A stretch of 64,000 nucleotides of DNA from Lentzea atacamensis (GTDB lineage Bacteria; Actinomycetota; Actinomycetes; Mycobacteriales; Pseudonocardiaceae): assembly GCF_003269295.1 (NCBI RefSeq), contig NZ_QLTT01000002.1:248001-312000 (forward strand), read 5' to 3'. The notes beneath the pieces were generated by a model. The model searched no databases, was not told where the DNA came from, and saw only the letters and a program-made list of their open reading frames with translations. Below, in pieces: positions 16,821-24,937 of the stretch. Every line of letters begins with the position of its first letter. Position 1 is the stretch's first letter. A program made the position numbers and the translations under genes.

Positions 16821-18647
16821 ATGACGGCAGTGACCATTCCCGGTCTCGAACACGCACCTACCAACCACGCGCGCTTGCTCGCATGGGTTCAGGAAGTCGC
16901 TGAGCTGACCTGCCCCGACGAGGTTGTTTGGGCTGACGGGTCCCAGGGCGAATGGGACCGTCTCACGCAGAAGCTCGTCGACGCCGGCACGTTCGTGCCG
17001 CTGAAGAAGAAGCAGAACTCGTTCTGGGCTGCCTCGGACCCGAGCGACGTCGCACGCGTCGAAGAGCGCACGTACATCTGTTCGGTGCGCGAAGTGGACG
17101 CGGGCCCGACGAACAACTGGATGGACCCTTCCGAGATGAAGGCCATCATGACCGAGCTGTACCGCGGTTGCATGCGTGGCCGCACGATGTACGTGATCCC
17201 GTTCTGCATGGGCCCGCTGGACGCGGAGAAGCCGATGCTCGGTGTGGAGATCACCGACTCGGAGTACGTCGTCGTCTCGATGCACATCATGACCCGCATG
17301 GGCACCAAGGCTCTCGCGCTCTTCGGTGAGGACGCGGACTTCGTCCCGGCGCTGCACTCGCTCGGCGCGCCGCTCGAGGCGGGCCAGCAGGACGTCGCCT
17401 GGCCGTGCAACGACACCAAGTACATCTCGCACTTCCCGGAGACCCGCGAGATCTGGAGCTTCGGCTCCGGTTACGGCGGCAACGCCCTGCTCGGCAAGAA
17501 GTGCTACTCGCTGCGCATCGCGTCCGTGATGGCGCGCGACGAGGGCTGGCTCGCCGAGCACATGCTGATCCTCAAGCTCACCTCGCCGGAGAACAAGGCG
17601 TACTACATCGCCGCCGCGTTCCCGTCGGCCTGTGGGAAGACCAACCTCGCGATGCTCGAGCCGACCATCCCCGGCTGGAAGGTCGAGACGCTCGGTGACG
17701 ACATCGCGTGGATGCGCTTCGGCGAGGACGGCCGCCTCTACGCGGTGAACCCGGAGAACGGCTTCTTCGGCGTCGCGCCCGGCACGGACTACCACACGAA
17801 CCCGAACGCGATGCGCACCATCGCCAAGGGCAACTCGCTCTTCACCAACGTCGCGCTGACCGACGACGGCGACATCTGGTGGGAGGGCATGGGCGAGCCC
17901 CCGGCCCACCTGACCTCGTGGAAGCACCAGGACTGGACGCCGGACAGCGACGAGCTGTCGTCGCACCCGAACTCGCGCTATTGCACGCCGATCGAGCAGT
18001 GCGACATCAAGGCGCCGGAGTGGGACGACCCCAAGGGCGTGCCGATCTCGGCGATCTTCTTCGGTGGCCGCCGCGCCACGACGATCCCGCTGGTCACCGA
18101 GTCGCGCGACTGGCAGCACGGCACCTACATGGGCGCCACGCTGTCGTCGGAGACCACGGCCGCCGCGGTCGGCAAGACCGGCATCGTGCGCCGCGACCCG
18201 ATGGCGATGCTGCCGTTCATCGGCTACAACGCCGGTGACTACTTCCAGCACTGGGTCGACCTGGGCAAGCGCGCCGACGCCGACAAGCTGCCGAAGATCT
18301 TCTATGTGAACTGGTTCCGCCGCGGCGACACTGTGTCTGACAAGCCCGGGCGCTTCCTGTGGCCCGGGTTCGGCGAGAACTCGCGCGTCCTGAAGTGGGC
18401 GATCGAGCGCATCGAGGGCAAGGCCGCCGCCCAGGAGACGCCGATCGGCTACGTGCCGACGGCGGACGACCTGGACCTCGAGGGCCTGGACGCGCCGCGC
18501 GAGGACATCGAGGCCGCGCTCGCGGTCGACGCCGACGAGTGGCGTGCCGAGATCCCGCTGGTCGAGGAGTGGTTCGAGAAGATCGGCGAGAAGGTGCCCA
18601 CCACGCTCCGCGACGAGCTGGCGGCCCTGAAGCAGCGCCTGGGCTGA
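16821..18647 (+). CDS. pckG: Phosphoenolpyruvate carboxykinase (GTP)
   Basis: Converts oxaloacetate plus GTP to PEP, CO2 and GDP, the entry step of gluconeogenesis; cytosolic. At 608 residues it is the usual length of GTP-type enzymes. The phosphate-binding loop with its reactive Cys is [13 protein letters not shown] (about 267-279), the second kinase motif GDDIAWMRF, and substrate-binding [14 protein letters not shown] 16821 is chosen because the family start [19 protein letters not shown] follows and AGGAG lies upstream. It is monocistronic, with a strong terminator on each side. Expression is probably carbon-source controlled; no known operator was identified. Confidence 0.97.
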   Translation: MTAVTIPGLEHAPTNHARLLAWVQEVAELTCPDEVVWADGSQGEWDRLTQKLVDAGTFVPLKKKQNSFWAASDPSDVARVEERTYICSVREVDAGPTNNWMDPSEMKAIMTELYRGCMRGRTMYVIPFCMGPLDAEKPMLGVEITDSEYVVVSMHIMTRMGTKALALFGEDADFVPALHSLGAPLEAGQQDVAWPCNDTKYISHFPETREIWSFGSGYGGNALLGKKCYSLRIASVMARDEGWLAEHMLILKLTSPENKAYYIAAAFPSACGKTNLAMLEPTIPGWKVETLGDDIAWMRFGEDGRLYAVNPENGFFGVAPGTDYHTNPNAMRTIAKGNSLFTNVALTDDGDIWWEGMGEPPAHLTSWKHQDWTPDSDELSSHPNSRYCTPIEQCDIKAPEWDDPKGVPISAIFFGGRRATTIPLVTESRDWQHGTYMGATLSSETTAAAVGKTGIVRRDPMAMLPFIGYNAGDYFQHWVDLGKRADADKLPKIFYVNWFRRGDTVSDKPGRFLWPGFGENSRVLKWAIERIEGKAAAQETPIGYVPTADDLDLEGLDAPREDIEAALAVDADEWRAEIPLVEEWFEKIGEKVPTTLRDELAALKQRLG

Positions 18648-18663
18648 TCGTTCTCAGGTGTTT

Positions 18664-18704
18664 GGTGACCCAGCGGTCAACGGCGACCGCTGGGTCACCT
18701 TTTT
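18664..18704 (+). terminator. Intrinsic terminator of pckG
   Basis: Perfect 15-bp arms GGTGACCCAGCGGTC (18664-18678) and complement (18685-18699), 6-nt loop AACGGC, then TTTTT. Confidence 0.93.
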
Positions 18705-18721
18705 GAGGTACTACTAGTGGT

Positions 18722-18934
18722 GTGACGCAGGACGAGGACTTCCTCGGCGGGCTCCACTACGACGGCACCAGTCGCGACGTCGAGGTGGGACCGGCCAAGG
18801 GCATCGTGCGCTACTACCCGGTGCCGCCCGCACCGCCGGCCCGCACGCCGTGGTGGCGCTACACGCTCGTGTTCGTCCTCGGTTTAGCGATCGGTACCGC
18901 CGCTGGCGTGGTCCTGTGCAGCAATTTTCTCTGA
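18722..18934 (+). CDS. Small single-pass membrane protein
   Basis: 70 residues from a GTG: an acidic N-terminus (TQDEDFLGGLHYDG), a Pro-rich turn, Trp-Trp-Arg, then one membrane helix (YTLVFVLGLAIGTAAGVVL) near the C-terminus, so it is tail-anchored. No family is recognised. It lies between the pckG terminator and the DnaA-box-like cluster. Confidence 0.6.
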   Translation: MTQDEDFLGGLHYDGTSRDVEVGPAKGIVRYYPVPPAPPARTPWWRYTLVFVLGLAIGTAAGVVLCSNFL

Positions 18935-18967
18935 ATCAGTGCAGCTCACCGTCCATTTGAGACGAAG

Positions 18968-19039
18968 TTGTCCACAGGTGTGGACGGCTCTGTGCACATG
19001 TTGTGGATAGCTGTGGACAGCCCTGGGGACTTCTCCACA
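18968..19039. repeat. Cluster of DnaA-box-like 9-mers
   Basis: Within 72 bp: TTGTCCACA (18968-18976, the actinobacterial DnaA-box consensus), TGTGGACGG (18979-18987), TGTGGATAG (19002-19010), TGTGGACAG (19012-19020) and TTCTCCACA (19031-19039). The three middle ones are in reverse orientation. All keep the CCACA core. The stretch is non-coding. It could titrate DnaA or act as a DnaA-controlled regulatory site; dnaA/dnaN and AT-rich unwinding DNA are absent, so it is unlikely to be the origin. Confidence 0.6.
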
Positions 19040-19148
19040 GGTTCTGCAAATGGTCTTGCTCCAGGAATGAACCCGGCCCCTTCCGGGAACGTCTTAGTTA
19101 CGTGATGACGGTCACAAAGATCGTCACCGGAGGAAGGGGAGGTGTGCC

Positions 19149-19313
19149 GTGGGGATCGCAGGAATCGCGATGCTGGTGCTGTCCCTGGCCGCCGTGCTGA
19201 TGGTCGTGATCGCCGGATCAGTTCGGGAGCGGGTTGTCGCGGAGGCCGAGGAGAGTGCCGTTGAAGGTCTTGGTGGCCTCCGCGTAGCAGATCGCGTAGG
19301 TCCAACCCTCTGA
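19149..19313 (+). CDS. Candidate small membrane protein
   Basis: An open frame of 54 codons from GTG 19149. Its ribosome site is unusually strong (GGGGAGG at 19136-19142, 6 bp before the start). It encodes one hydrophobic helix (IAMLVLSLAAVLMVVIAG), then a charged helix (VRERVVAEAEESAVEGL). It overlaps the end of the convergent lipoprotein gene by 96 bp, which counts against it; the ribosome site and the helix count for it. Function unknown. Confidence 0.38.
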   Translation: MGIAGIAMLVLSLAAVLMVVIAGSVRERVVAEAEESAVEGLGGLRVADRVGPTL

Positions 19314-20060
19314 CCAGCCCTGGGATCCGGGCATGCGCCACGCCGGGAACACGTCGGTGCGCTTGTCCGAACCGACGTAGTCGTGCACGGCCTTGGTGCA
19401 CTTGTCCTTGGCGATGGCGCTCATCTGGTCCTTGGACGGCGTGGGGTCGTTGTACTTGCCCAGCGGCACGATGCCGGCGGGCACGGCCTCTGCCATGTGC
19501 GGCCCGTTGCAGGCCGTCGGCTTCACGTCCGAGTCCTTCGACGGCGAGCCGGCGAGGCAGATCTGGTACGTGTTGAAGCTCGACCCCTTGAGGACGCCCT
19601 TCAGGGAACCCTTGCGTGCCAGGGCTTTTCCTTCGGGGGCGAGCTCGACGACGGTGCACAGCCGCCAGCGCTCGCCCTTCTTCCAGCTCGCCTCGTTCGG
19701 CCAGAACGCCCAGACCTGCAGCCTGGTCGCGCCCGCGTCCTGGCTGCCGAGGTAGTCGTTGATCGTCGCGTAGCACGGGGGCAGCGCGGCTTTGCGCAGC
19801 GCCTGGGTGTCCGGGTAGGCCGAGGGCATGCCGGACATCTCGCCGACCGCCATCACCTCGGCGTCGTGGCTCGCGGCGCAGTCGATCGCCTTGAGCTCCG
19901 AGGAGTTCATGCACTGCCCCACCTTGGGCAGCGTCGGCGTGTCCGCGGCGGCGGTGGACGGCATCGGGCCCGGGACGGCCTGGCCTCCGACCTGGATGGC
20001 GCAGGCACTCAGCCCCACCGCGCTCAGGATGATTGCCACCGCCAGCCGCACACGAGTCAC
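19218..20060 (-). CDS. Lipoprotein, septum-formation-like family
   Basis: 280 residues. The N-terminal signal ends in a lipobox (LSAC, about residues 17-20), so the mature protein is lipid-anchored outside the membrane. Two similar halves with paired Cys follow: VGQCMNSSELKAIDCAASHD, then AEVMAVGEM and PPCYATINDYLG; later ICLAGSPS, TACNGPHMAEAV, DKCTKAVHDYVG and WTYAICYAEA. This C...DCxxxHDAEV pattern is the actinobacterial septum-formation family. The start is GTG 20060, overlapping the stop of the peptidase gene by 4 bp, so the two are coupled. The exact role is unproven. Confidence 0.72.
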   Translation of the reverse strand: MTRVRLAVAIILSAVGLSACAIQVGGQAVPGPMPSTAAADTPTLPKVGQCMNSSELKAIDCAASHDAEVMAVGEMSGMPSAYPDTQALRKAALPPCYATINDYLGSQDAGATRLQVWAFWPNEASWKKGERWRLCTVVELAPEGKALARKGSLKGVLKGSSFNTYQICLAGSPSKDSDVKPTACNGPHMAEAVPAGIVPLGKYNDPTPSKDQMSAIAKDKCTKAVHDYVGSDKRTDVFPAWRMPGSQGWSEGWTYAICYAEATKTFNGTLLGLRDNPLPN

Positions 20061-21298
20061 ACCACAGAGACTAGGGCCTTGACCTGATCGGCGATGTCCC
20101 GACGCTGTTTTTCGAACGCCGAGTCCGTCAGCGCGGCCGGGTCTGCGGGCTGGCCCAGCACCGGCGTGTGGAGGTGTCCGCCGAGGACACTCGTTGCGCC
20201 GTAACCGATCCGCACGCGATTGGCCCGGTACATGCTCTCGTTGGAGAGGTAGTTGCCTCCACCGCCGACGGCCGCGACACGGCCCGGCGTCGGCTCGTCC
20301 GTCCGGCAGTCCTGCGTGGCACCGACGACGACCCACTCGCAGAAGCTCCGGTTCAGCACCACGGGGAACGGGCCGGTGCCCGCGTCGATCATCTTCTGGG
20401 ACGGCAGCGAGGTCTCGATGAACTCGTGAGACGGCTGCGGCCAGCCCGCGGCGTTGGGGACGCTGCCGTACGAACCGACGTTGTTGTTGTCCGGCGAACC
20501 GCCACGCCAGCGCGCCGCCCACCGCTCGATGTCGAAGCGGCCGGGCCGGCCCTGGCTGACCGTCACGAACGCGTCGGGCTTCTGCTCCAGCGCGGATCCG
20601 TAGAACTGCTCGACGATCCCCTCGTCGAACCCGCCCCACAGCACCGGCAGCACGGCCGCCTGCAGCACGACCTTGCCGGACGGAGTGCTGATCTCACGGC
20701 CGTCGAGCTGCAGCGCCGCCGCACCGGCCGGGTTGGCGCGCCGCACGTTGGTTCCGGTGAGCTGGAACGGGTCGAAGCCGGTCACCGCGACCTTGCGCAC
20801 GCCGGGCCTGGCGGGGAACGCTGAGTCGCTCAACCCGCGCGAGGCCCAGTCGAACCGCTGGACCAACTTCGCGCGGTCGTGCACCGAAAGGGAGAACCGC
20901 GGCTTCCACTGGCGCAGCGCGGTGGTGAGCTGCAGGCGTGCCCAGTACAGCGGGCGGTCGTCGTGAGCGTCGTGCGGCAACGGCTGGGCGCTCTGGGCGC
21001 GGGCGACAGCGGCCTTCCACAGCGCGTTGCCCTCGCGTTCCACGAACTGCTGAGCCTGCTTCTGCGCGACCTGCCGGCAGAGCTTGGAGGTGAAGTCCGT
21101 GACGCGGCCGTCGAACCCGGCGAGCTTCACGAGAGAGGGCCCGACGGCGGGGCCGCCGGGAACGAGTGTGTCGTCGAGCCGCTGTTCCTCGACGGTCGAC
21201 GGGACGGTGGTGTCGTAACAGGGGGCGTCCTGGGCGTGGGCGACGCCCGGCACGACCGTGAGGCCTGCCGCGATGACGAGTCCGGCGATGATTTTCAC
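20057..21298 (-). CDS. Secreted pyroglutamyl-peptidase-like protein (C15-like)
   Basis: 413 residues. A signal peptide (VKIIAGLVIAAGLTVVPGV, cleavage after AHA) shows export. After an extra ~150-residue helical region, the C15 fold appears: VTGFDPFQLTGTNV (family GFxPF), NPAGAAAL, a candidate catalytic Cys in NRSFCEWVVVGA and His in GGHLHTPVLG. C15 enzymes release N-terminal pyroglutamate (5-oxoproline) from peptides; typical ones are cytosolic and ~215 residues, so this is a long exported form. GTG 21298 begins the signal peptide. It is next to symporter, regulator and pxpA genes that fit use of 5-oxoproline. Confidence 0.75.
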   Translation of the reverse strand: MKIIAGLVIAAGLTVVPGVAHAQDAPCYDTTVPSTVEEQRLDDTLVPGGPAVGPSLVKLAGFDGRVTDFTSKLCRQVAQKQAQQFVEREGNALWKAAVARAQSAQPLPHDAHDDRPLYWARLQLTTALRQWKPRFSLSVHDRAKLVQRFDWASRGLSDSAFPARPGVRKVAVTGFDPFQLTGTNVRRANPAGAAALQLDGREISTPSGKVVLQAAVLPVLWGGFDEGIVEQFYGSALEQKPDAFVTVSQGRPGRFDIERWAARWRGGSPDNNNVGSYGSVPNAAGWPQPSHEFIETSLPSQKMIDAGTGPFPVVLNRSFCEWVVVGATQDCRTDEPTPGRVAAVGGGGNYLSNESMYRANRVRIGYGATSVLGGHLHTPVLGQPADPAALTDSAFEKQRRDIADQVKALVSVV

Positions 21299-21318
21299 GT
21301 CACTGATCTCAACGGAAA

Positions 21319-21348
21319 GGGCCACCCGTCGAAACCGGCGGGTGGCCC
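21319..21348 (-). terminator. Intrinsic terminator of the symporter operon
   Basis: GGGCCACCCG (21319-21328) pairs perfectly with CGGGTGGCCC (21339-21348). On the minus strand it is followed by TTTCCGTT. It lies between the symporter stop and the peptidase start. Confidence 0.8.
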
Positions 21349-21368
21349 ATACCGTTAACTGCTGCGTC

Positions 21369-23006
21369 TCAGTGGGCGGCGACGGGCTTGACCCGCGGGC
21401 TGTCCTCGTCGACGTGGTAGTCGGACGGATCGGTCTGGTCCGTGCCGTTGAAGACGCGCATCTTCTTGGCGATCAGCGTGACGACCACGGCGACCAGCAG
21501 GTTCGCCGCCAGCGCCGGCACACCGACGTAGATCGTCAGCGTGGAGCCGCCGAACGGGTGCCAGCCGAAGAGCGACAGCTGGCCCATCGGCAGTGCCGAA
21601 CCGGCGAAGTGCGCCTTGCCGATGGCCGGGTTGCCGATGTTGTAGAGCAGCCACATGCCGTAGCCCATACCCGCGACCCAGCCCGCGACCAGGCCGTAGA
21701 CGTGGAACCAGCGGGTGTAGAGCGCGATCGCGACCGCCGGCAGCGTCTGCAGGATCATCACGCCGCCGATGAGCTGCAGGTCGATGGAGAACTGCGGGTC
21801 GACGAACACGATGAACGCCACGGCGCCGAACTTCACGACCAGCGAGGCGAGCTTGGCCTGCTTGGCCTCCTGCGCCGGGGTGGCGCGCTTGTGGATGTAC
21901 TCCTTGTAGACGTTGCGCGTCCACAGGTTCGCCGCCGCGATCGACATGATCGCCGCCGGCACCAGCGCGCCGATGCCGATGGCCGCGAACGCGATGCCCG
22001 CGAACCACGACGGGAAGTTCGCGCCGAAGAGTTCGGGCACGATCGTGTTGGTGTCGGGCCGGCCGGTCGCCTGGTTGACGATCGGCTTGGTGCCCGCGCT
22101 GATCGCGACGTAGCCCAGCAGCGCCAGCAGGCCCAGCACCAGCGAGTACGCCGGCAGCGCGACCATGTTGCGCTTGATGACGTTGCGGCCGCGGCTCGCC
22201 AGGATGCCGGTCAGCGAGTGCGGGTAGAGGAACAGCGCGAGTGCGCTGCCCAGCGCCAGCGTGGCGTACTGCAGCTGGTTGTTGCTGTTGAGCAGGATGC
22301 CGTCGGTCTTGGCCGGCGTCGCGTCGAACTTGGCCTGCGCGTCGTTGAAGATCTCGCCCCAGCCGCCGAACTTGGACGGCAGGTAGATGATCGCGACGAG
22401 GATGACCAGGTAGATCAGGATGTCCTTGACGAACGCGATCAGCGCCGGCGCCCGCAGACCCGACTGGTAGGTGTACAGCGCCAGGATCACGAACGCGATG
22501 AACAGCGGCAGGTGGCCGAGGATGCCGGAGCCGTTCAGGCCCATGCTGCGCAGCACGGCCTCGAGACCGACCAGCTGCAGCGCGATGTACGGCATGGTCG
22601 CGACGATGCCGGTGATCGCGATGAGCAGCGCCAGCCAGTGCGAGCCGTAGCGGCCCTTCACGAAGTCCGCCGGCGTGACGTAGCCGTGCACGCGGCTGAC
22701 CGACCACATGCGCACCAGCGGCAGGAACACGATCGGGTAGAGGATGACCGTGTACGGCAACGCGAAGAACCCGGTCGCGCCCGCGCCGAACATCAGCGCC
22801 GGCACCGCCACGAACGTGTAGGCGGTGTAGAGGTCGCCGCCGACCAGGAACCACGTGATCCAGCTGCCGAACTTGCGGCCGCCGAGGCCCCACTCGTCGA
22901 GGTGGTCGAGGGTGTCGCCCTTCTGCCACCGCGCCGCCACGAAGCCCATGACCGTGACGAGCAGGAAGAGGGCGCTGAAAACGATCAGCTCAGTCCACTG
23001 CATCAC
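21369..23006 (-). CDS. Sodium:solute symporter (MctC-like monocarboxylate type)
   Basis: 545-residue SSS-family transporter with about 13 hydrophobic helices. The N-terminus has the family features: LDEWGLGGRKFGSWITWFLV with GGDLYTAYTFVAVPAL, then the sodium-site region around GYVTPADFVKGRYGS. Actinobacterial relatives such as MctC take up acetate, propionate and pyruvate. The start overlaps the stop of the DUF3311 gene (23003-23006), the usual partner. It is close to pxpA and the pyroglutamyl peptidase, so 5-oxoproline, itself a monocarboxylate, is a reasonable candidate substrate (inference). Confidence 0.9.
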   Translation of the reverse strand: MMQWTELIVFSALFLLVTVMGFVAARWQKGDTLDHLDEWGLGGRKFGSWITWFLVGGDLYTAYTFVAVPALMFGAGATGFFALPYTVILYPIVFLPLVRMWSVSRVHGYVTPADFVKGRYGSHWLALLIAITGIVATMPYIALQLVGLEAVLRSMGLNGSGILGHLPLFIAFVILALYTYQSGLRAPALIAFVKDILIYLVILVAIIYLPSKFGGWGEIFNDAQAKFDATPAKTDGILLNSNNQLQYATLALGSALALFLYPHSLTGILASRGRNVIKRNMVALPAYSLVLGLLALLGYVAISAGTKPIVNQATGRPDTNTIVPELFGANFPSWFAGIAFAAIGIGALVPAAIMSIAAANLWTRNVYKEYIHKRATPAQEAKQAKLASLVVKFGAVAFIVFVDPQFSIDLQLIGGVMILQTLPAVAIALYTRWFHVYGLVAGWVAGMGYGMWLLYNIGNPAIGKAHFAGSALPMGQLSLFGWHPFGGSTLTIYVGVPALAANLLVAVVVTLIAKKMRVFNGTDQTDPSDYHVDEDSPRVKPVAAH

Positions 23007-23269
23007 TTCGCTCCCTCGTCGAGGTCGTCAACGCCCAGCTTGTCCGGCTTGCCGGTGACGGCGGGCGCGTCCTTGGTCTTGATGTAGACCACGGCGACGC
23101 ACAGCACGCCGAGAGGCACGAACGCGAACTGGTACCAGTAGAAGAACGGCATCCCGAACAGCCGGGGCTGGTCGAAGTTGAACCACGGCGTGATGAGCAT
23201 GAGCAGCGGAACTATCAGCAGCAGGTTCCAGTTGCTCCAGCGCAAGCCGGTCTTGGGATCCGACGGCAT
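23003..23269 (-). CDS. DUF3311 small membrane subunit
   Basis: 88 residues with two membrane helices (NLLLIVPLLMLITPWFNF and YQFAFVPLGVLCVAVVYI) and the DUF3311 pattern P.F.YWYQ in between. It is routinely encoded directly upstream of SSS monocarboxylate symporters and probably assists them, here with a 4-bp overlap. It follows the GntR gene on the same strand after ~105 bp. Confidence 0.85.
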   Translation of the reverse strand: MPSDPKTGLRWSNWNLLLIVPLLMLITPWFNFDQPRLFGMPFFYWYQFAFVPLGVLCVAVVYIKTKDAPAVTGKPDKLGVDDLDEGAK

Positions 23270-23375
23270 GGTGGGCCCTCCGTGTACGCGGTGTTGCGCG
23301 GATGTTAGGCCTGATGAGACGTGCCGTCAGCTCCGTGATCGGAATCGTTGCACTCGTCTTAACGTTCTCTTTGGA

Positions 23376-24062
23376 CTAATTCGCTTCGAGACGCTGGACA
23401 AGGTCCTCTTCCGCGGCGTCGAAGTACTCGTTGAGCTGGTCGACCGCCTCGTCGATCTCGCTGTTGTTCAACAATTCGACAATCCGACGATTCCACGGCA
23501 CGTACGTCTGGTAGAAGTCGTTGATCTCCTGAGCCACCCGGAAGGCGAGCATGAGCTCGGCGAAGAGGCGGTCGGACTCGTCGCTCAGCCGTGTGCTGCC
23601 CGCCAGCCCGACGATGCCGCGGTGGAACTGGATGTTCGCCGACCCGGCCTTCGTCCAGTCGTTCTTCTCGGCCCTGGCGACGGCCTGGCGGACGGGAGCC
23701 CGGACGGCCTCGCGCTGCGCGTCCGTCACGCCGTTCCACAGCCGCAGGGCGCCGCACTCGATCACCCTGCGCGCGGCGTAGAGGTCACGCACGTCGTCAC
23801 CGGTGGGCCTGCGGACGAACACGCCCCGGCTGTGCTCGTGCACCAGCAGCCGGTCGCGGGTGAGCAGCCGGAACGCCTCCCGCAGCGTGTTGCGGCTGAC
23901 CCCCAGCGCGCCGCCGATGGCTTCCTCGCTGAGTCGCAGGCCAGGTGCGAGTTCACCGTCGAGCACCCGCTCGCGCAGCATGTCCGCGACCTTCTGCGCG
24001 GTACTGGCCCGCTCCAGGCCGGCTTTTCCCTGCGCCAGCGTCGACACCCACGTCTCCGTCAC
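23376..24062 (-). CDS. GntR-family regulator (FCD/FadR subgroup)
   Basis: 228 residues: an N-terminal winged helix (KVADMLRERVLDGELAPG, VSRNTLREAFRLLTRDRLL) and a C-terminal all-helical FCD domain with metal/ligand His residues (IQFHRGIVGLAGS and nearby). FCD regulators sense small organic acids. It starts at GTG 24062, divergent from pxpA, with repeated sequences between them (24072-24128). It is thus the likely local regulator of the pxpA and symporter genes, with 5-oxoproline or a related acid as candidate effector. Confidence 0.88.
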   Translation of the reverse strand: MTETWVSTLAQGKAGLERASTAQKVADMLRERVLDGELAPGLRLSEEAIGGALGVSRNTLREAFRLLTRDRLLVHEHSRGVFVRRPTGDDVRDLYAARRVIECGALRLWNGVTDAQREAVRAPVRQAVARAEKNDWTKAGSANIQFHRGIVGLAGSTRLSDESDRLFAELMLAFRVAQEINDFYQTYVPWNRRIVELLNNSEIDEAVDQLNEYFDAAEEDLVQRLEAN

Positions 24063-24071
24063 CTGCCAAGT

Positions 24072-24128
24072 CTATTGCAGGATCGTTCTATTGCAGTATC
24101 GTAGAATCGTTCAACAATCCAACGATCC
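24072..24128. promoter_or_regulatory. Repeats between GntR gene and pxpA, putative operators
   Basis: Two 15-bp direct repeats differing at one base: CTATTGCAGGATCGT (24072-24086) and CTATTGCAGTATCGT (24088-24102), period 16 bp. Further on, GGATCGTT (24080-24087) has its complement AACGATCC at 24121-24128. The region is clearly lower in GC than its surroundings. It fits binding of the adjacent GntR to both divergent promoters. Confidence 0.6.
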
Positions 24129-24157
24129 AACAAACCTGCAAGCGTTGGAGGACCGCC

Positions 24158-24937
24158 ATGGACCTGAACGCAGATCTCGGCGAGGGCTTCGGCCACTGGA
24201 CGCTGGGCGATGATCGAGCGCTCCTGTCCGTGGTGACCAGCGCAAACGTCGCCTGCGGCTACCACGCCGGCGACGCCGACACGATGCGCGAGGTGTGCGC
24301 CCAGGCCGCGGAGGCCGGTGTCGCGGTGGGAGCGCACGTCGGCTACCGGGACCTGGCGGGCTTCGGTCGCCGGTTCATCGACGTAGCACCGGACACCCTG
24401 ACCAACGAGGTGCTGGCCCAGCTGGGCGCCCTGTCGGTCTTCGCCCGTGCAGCCGGCACCCGTGTGTCCTACGTGAAGCCGCACGGCGCGCTCTACAACG
24501 CCCTGGTCCGCCATGAGGCCCAGGCGGATGCCGTGGTGGACGCCGTCCGGCTGTTCGATCCGGCACTGGCGGTGCTGGGCCCACCAGGCGCCGTGTGGCT
24601 GAAGCGCGCCTCGGTGGCCGGCCTGCGGGTGTGGCACGAGGCGTTCGCCGACCGCGCCTACACCTCGGCGGGAACGCTCGTACCGCGCGGCGAGCCGGGC
24701 GCCGTCCTGCGGGACCCGGCGGAGATCGCGGCGAGGTGCGTCCAGCTGGCGACGGAGGGCTGGGTGCGCAGCGTCAGCGGACGTCCGGTGCGCATCGCGG
24801 CCGACTCGATCTGCGTGCACGGCGACACCCCCAACGCCGTGGAGATCGCCCGCACGGTGCGCGCGGCCCTGGACGCGGCAGGCGTCGCGGTGGCGCGGGT
24901 GGAGTCCCCGCTCCGCCACACGCGCCAGGTCAGCTAA
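24158..24937 (+). CDS. pxpA: 5-oxoprolinase subunit A (LamB/YcsF family)
   Basis: Part of the ATP-dependent PxpABC 5-oxoprolinase, which opens 5-oxoproline to glutamate. 259 residues, the usual length. The family start MDLNADLGEGFGHW is followed by NVACGYHAGD, VGAHVGYRD and VKPHGALYN, the conserved metal/substrate residues. ATG 24158 has GGAG about 7 bp upstream. PxpB and PxpC, normally adjacent, are not in the window, so they must be elsewhere or this protein works alone. The stop overlaps the convergent ROK gene by 4 bp. It is probably regulated by the divergent GntR. Confidence 0.9.
   Translation: MDLNADLGEGFGHWTLGDDRALLSVVTSANVACGYHAGDADTMREVCAQAAEAGVAVGAHVGYRDLAGFGRRFIDVAPDTLTNEVLAQLGALSVFARAAGTRVSYVKPHGALYNALVRHEAQADAVVDAVRLFDPALAVLGPPGAVWLKRASVAGLRVWHEAFADRAYTSAGTLVPRGEPGAVLRDPAEIAARCVQLATEGWVRSVSGRPVRIAADSICVHGDTPNAVEIARTVRAALDAAGVAVARVESPLRHTRQVS

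Noticed and set aside
18968-19039. Chromosomal replication origin
   Set aside because: DnaA-box-like sites are present, but dnaA, dnaN, gyrase genes, rpmH and an AT-rich unwinding element are all absent nearby, and the cluster is much smaller than an actinobacterial oriC.
21258-23087. 609-codon plus-strand frame over the symporter gene
   Set aside because: It is antisense to a clear SSS transporter, Arg/Gln/Asp-rich, with no domain and no ribosome site.
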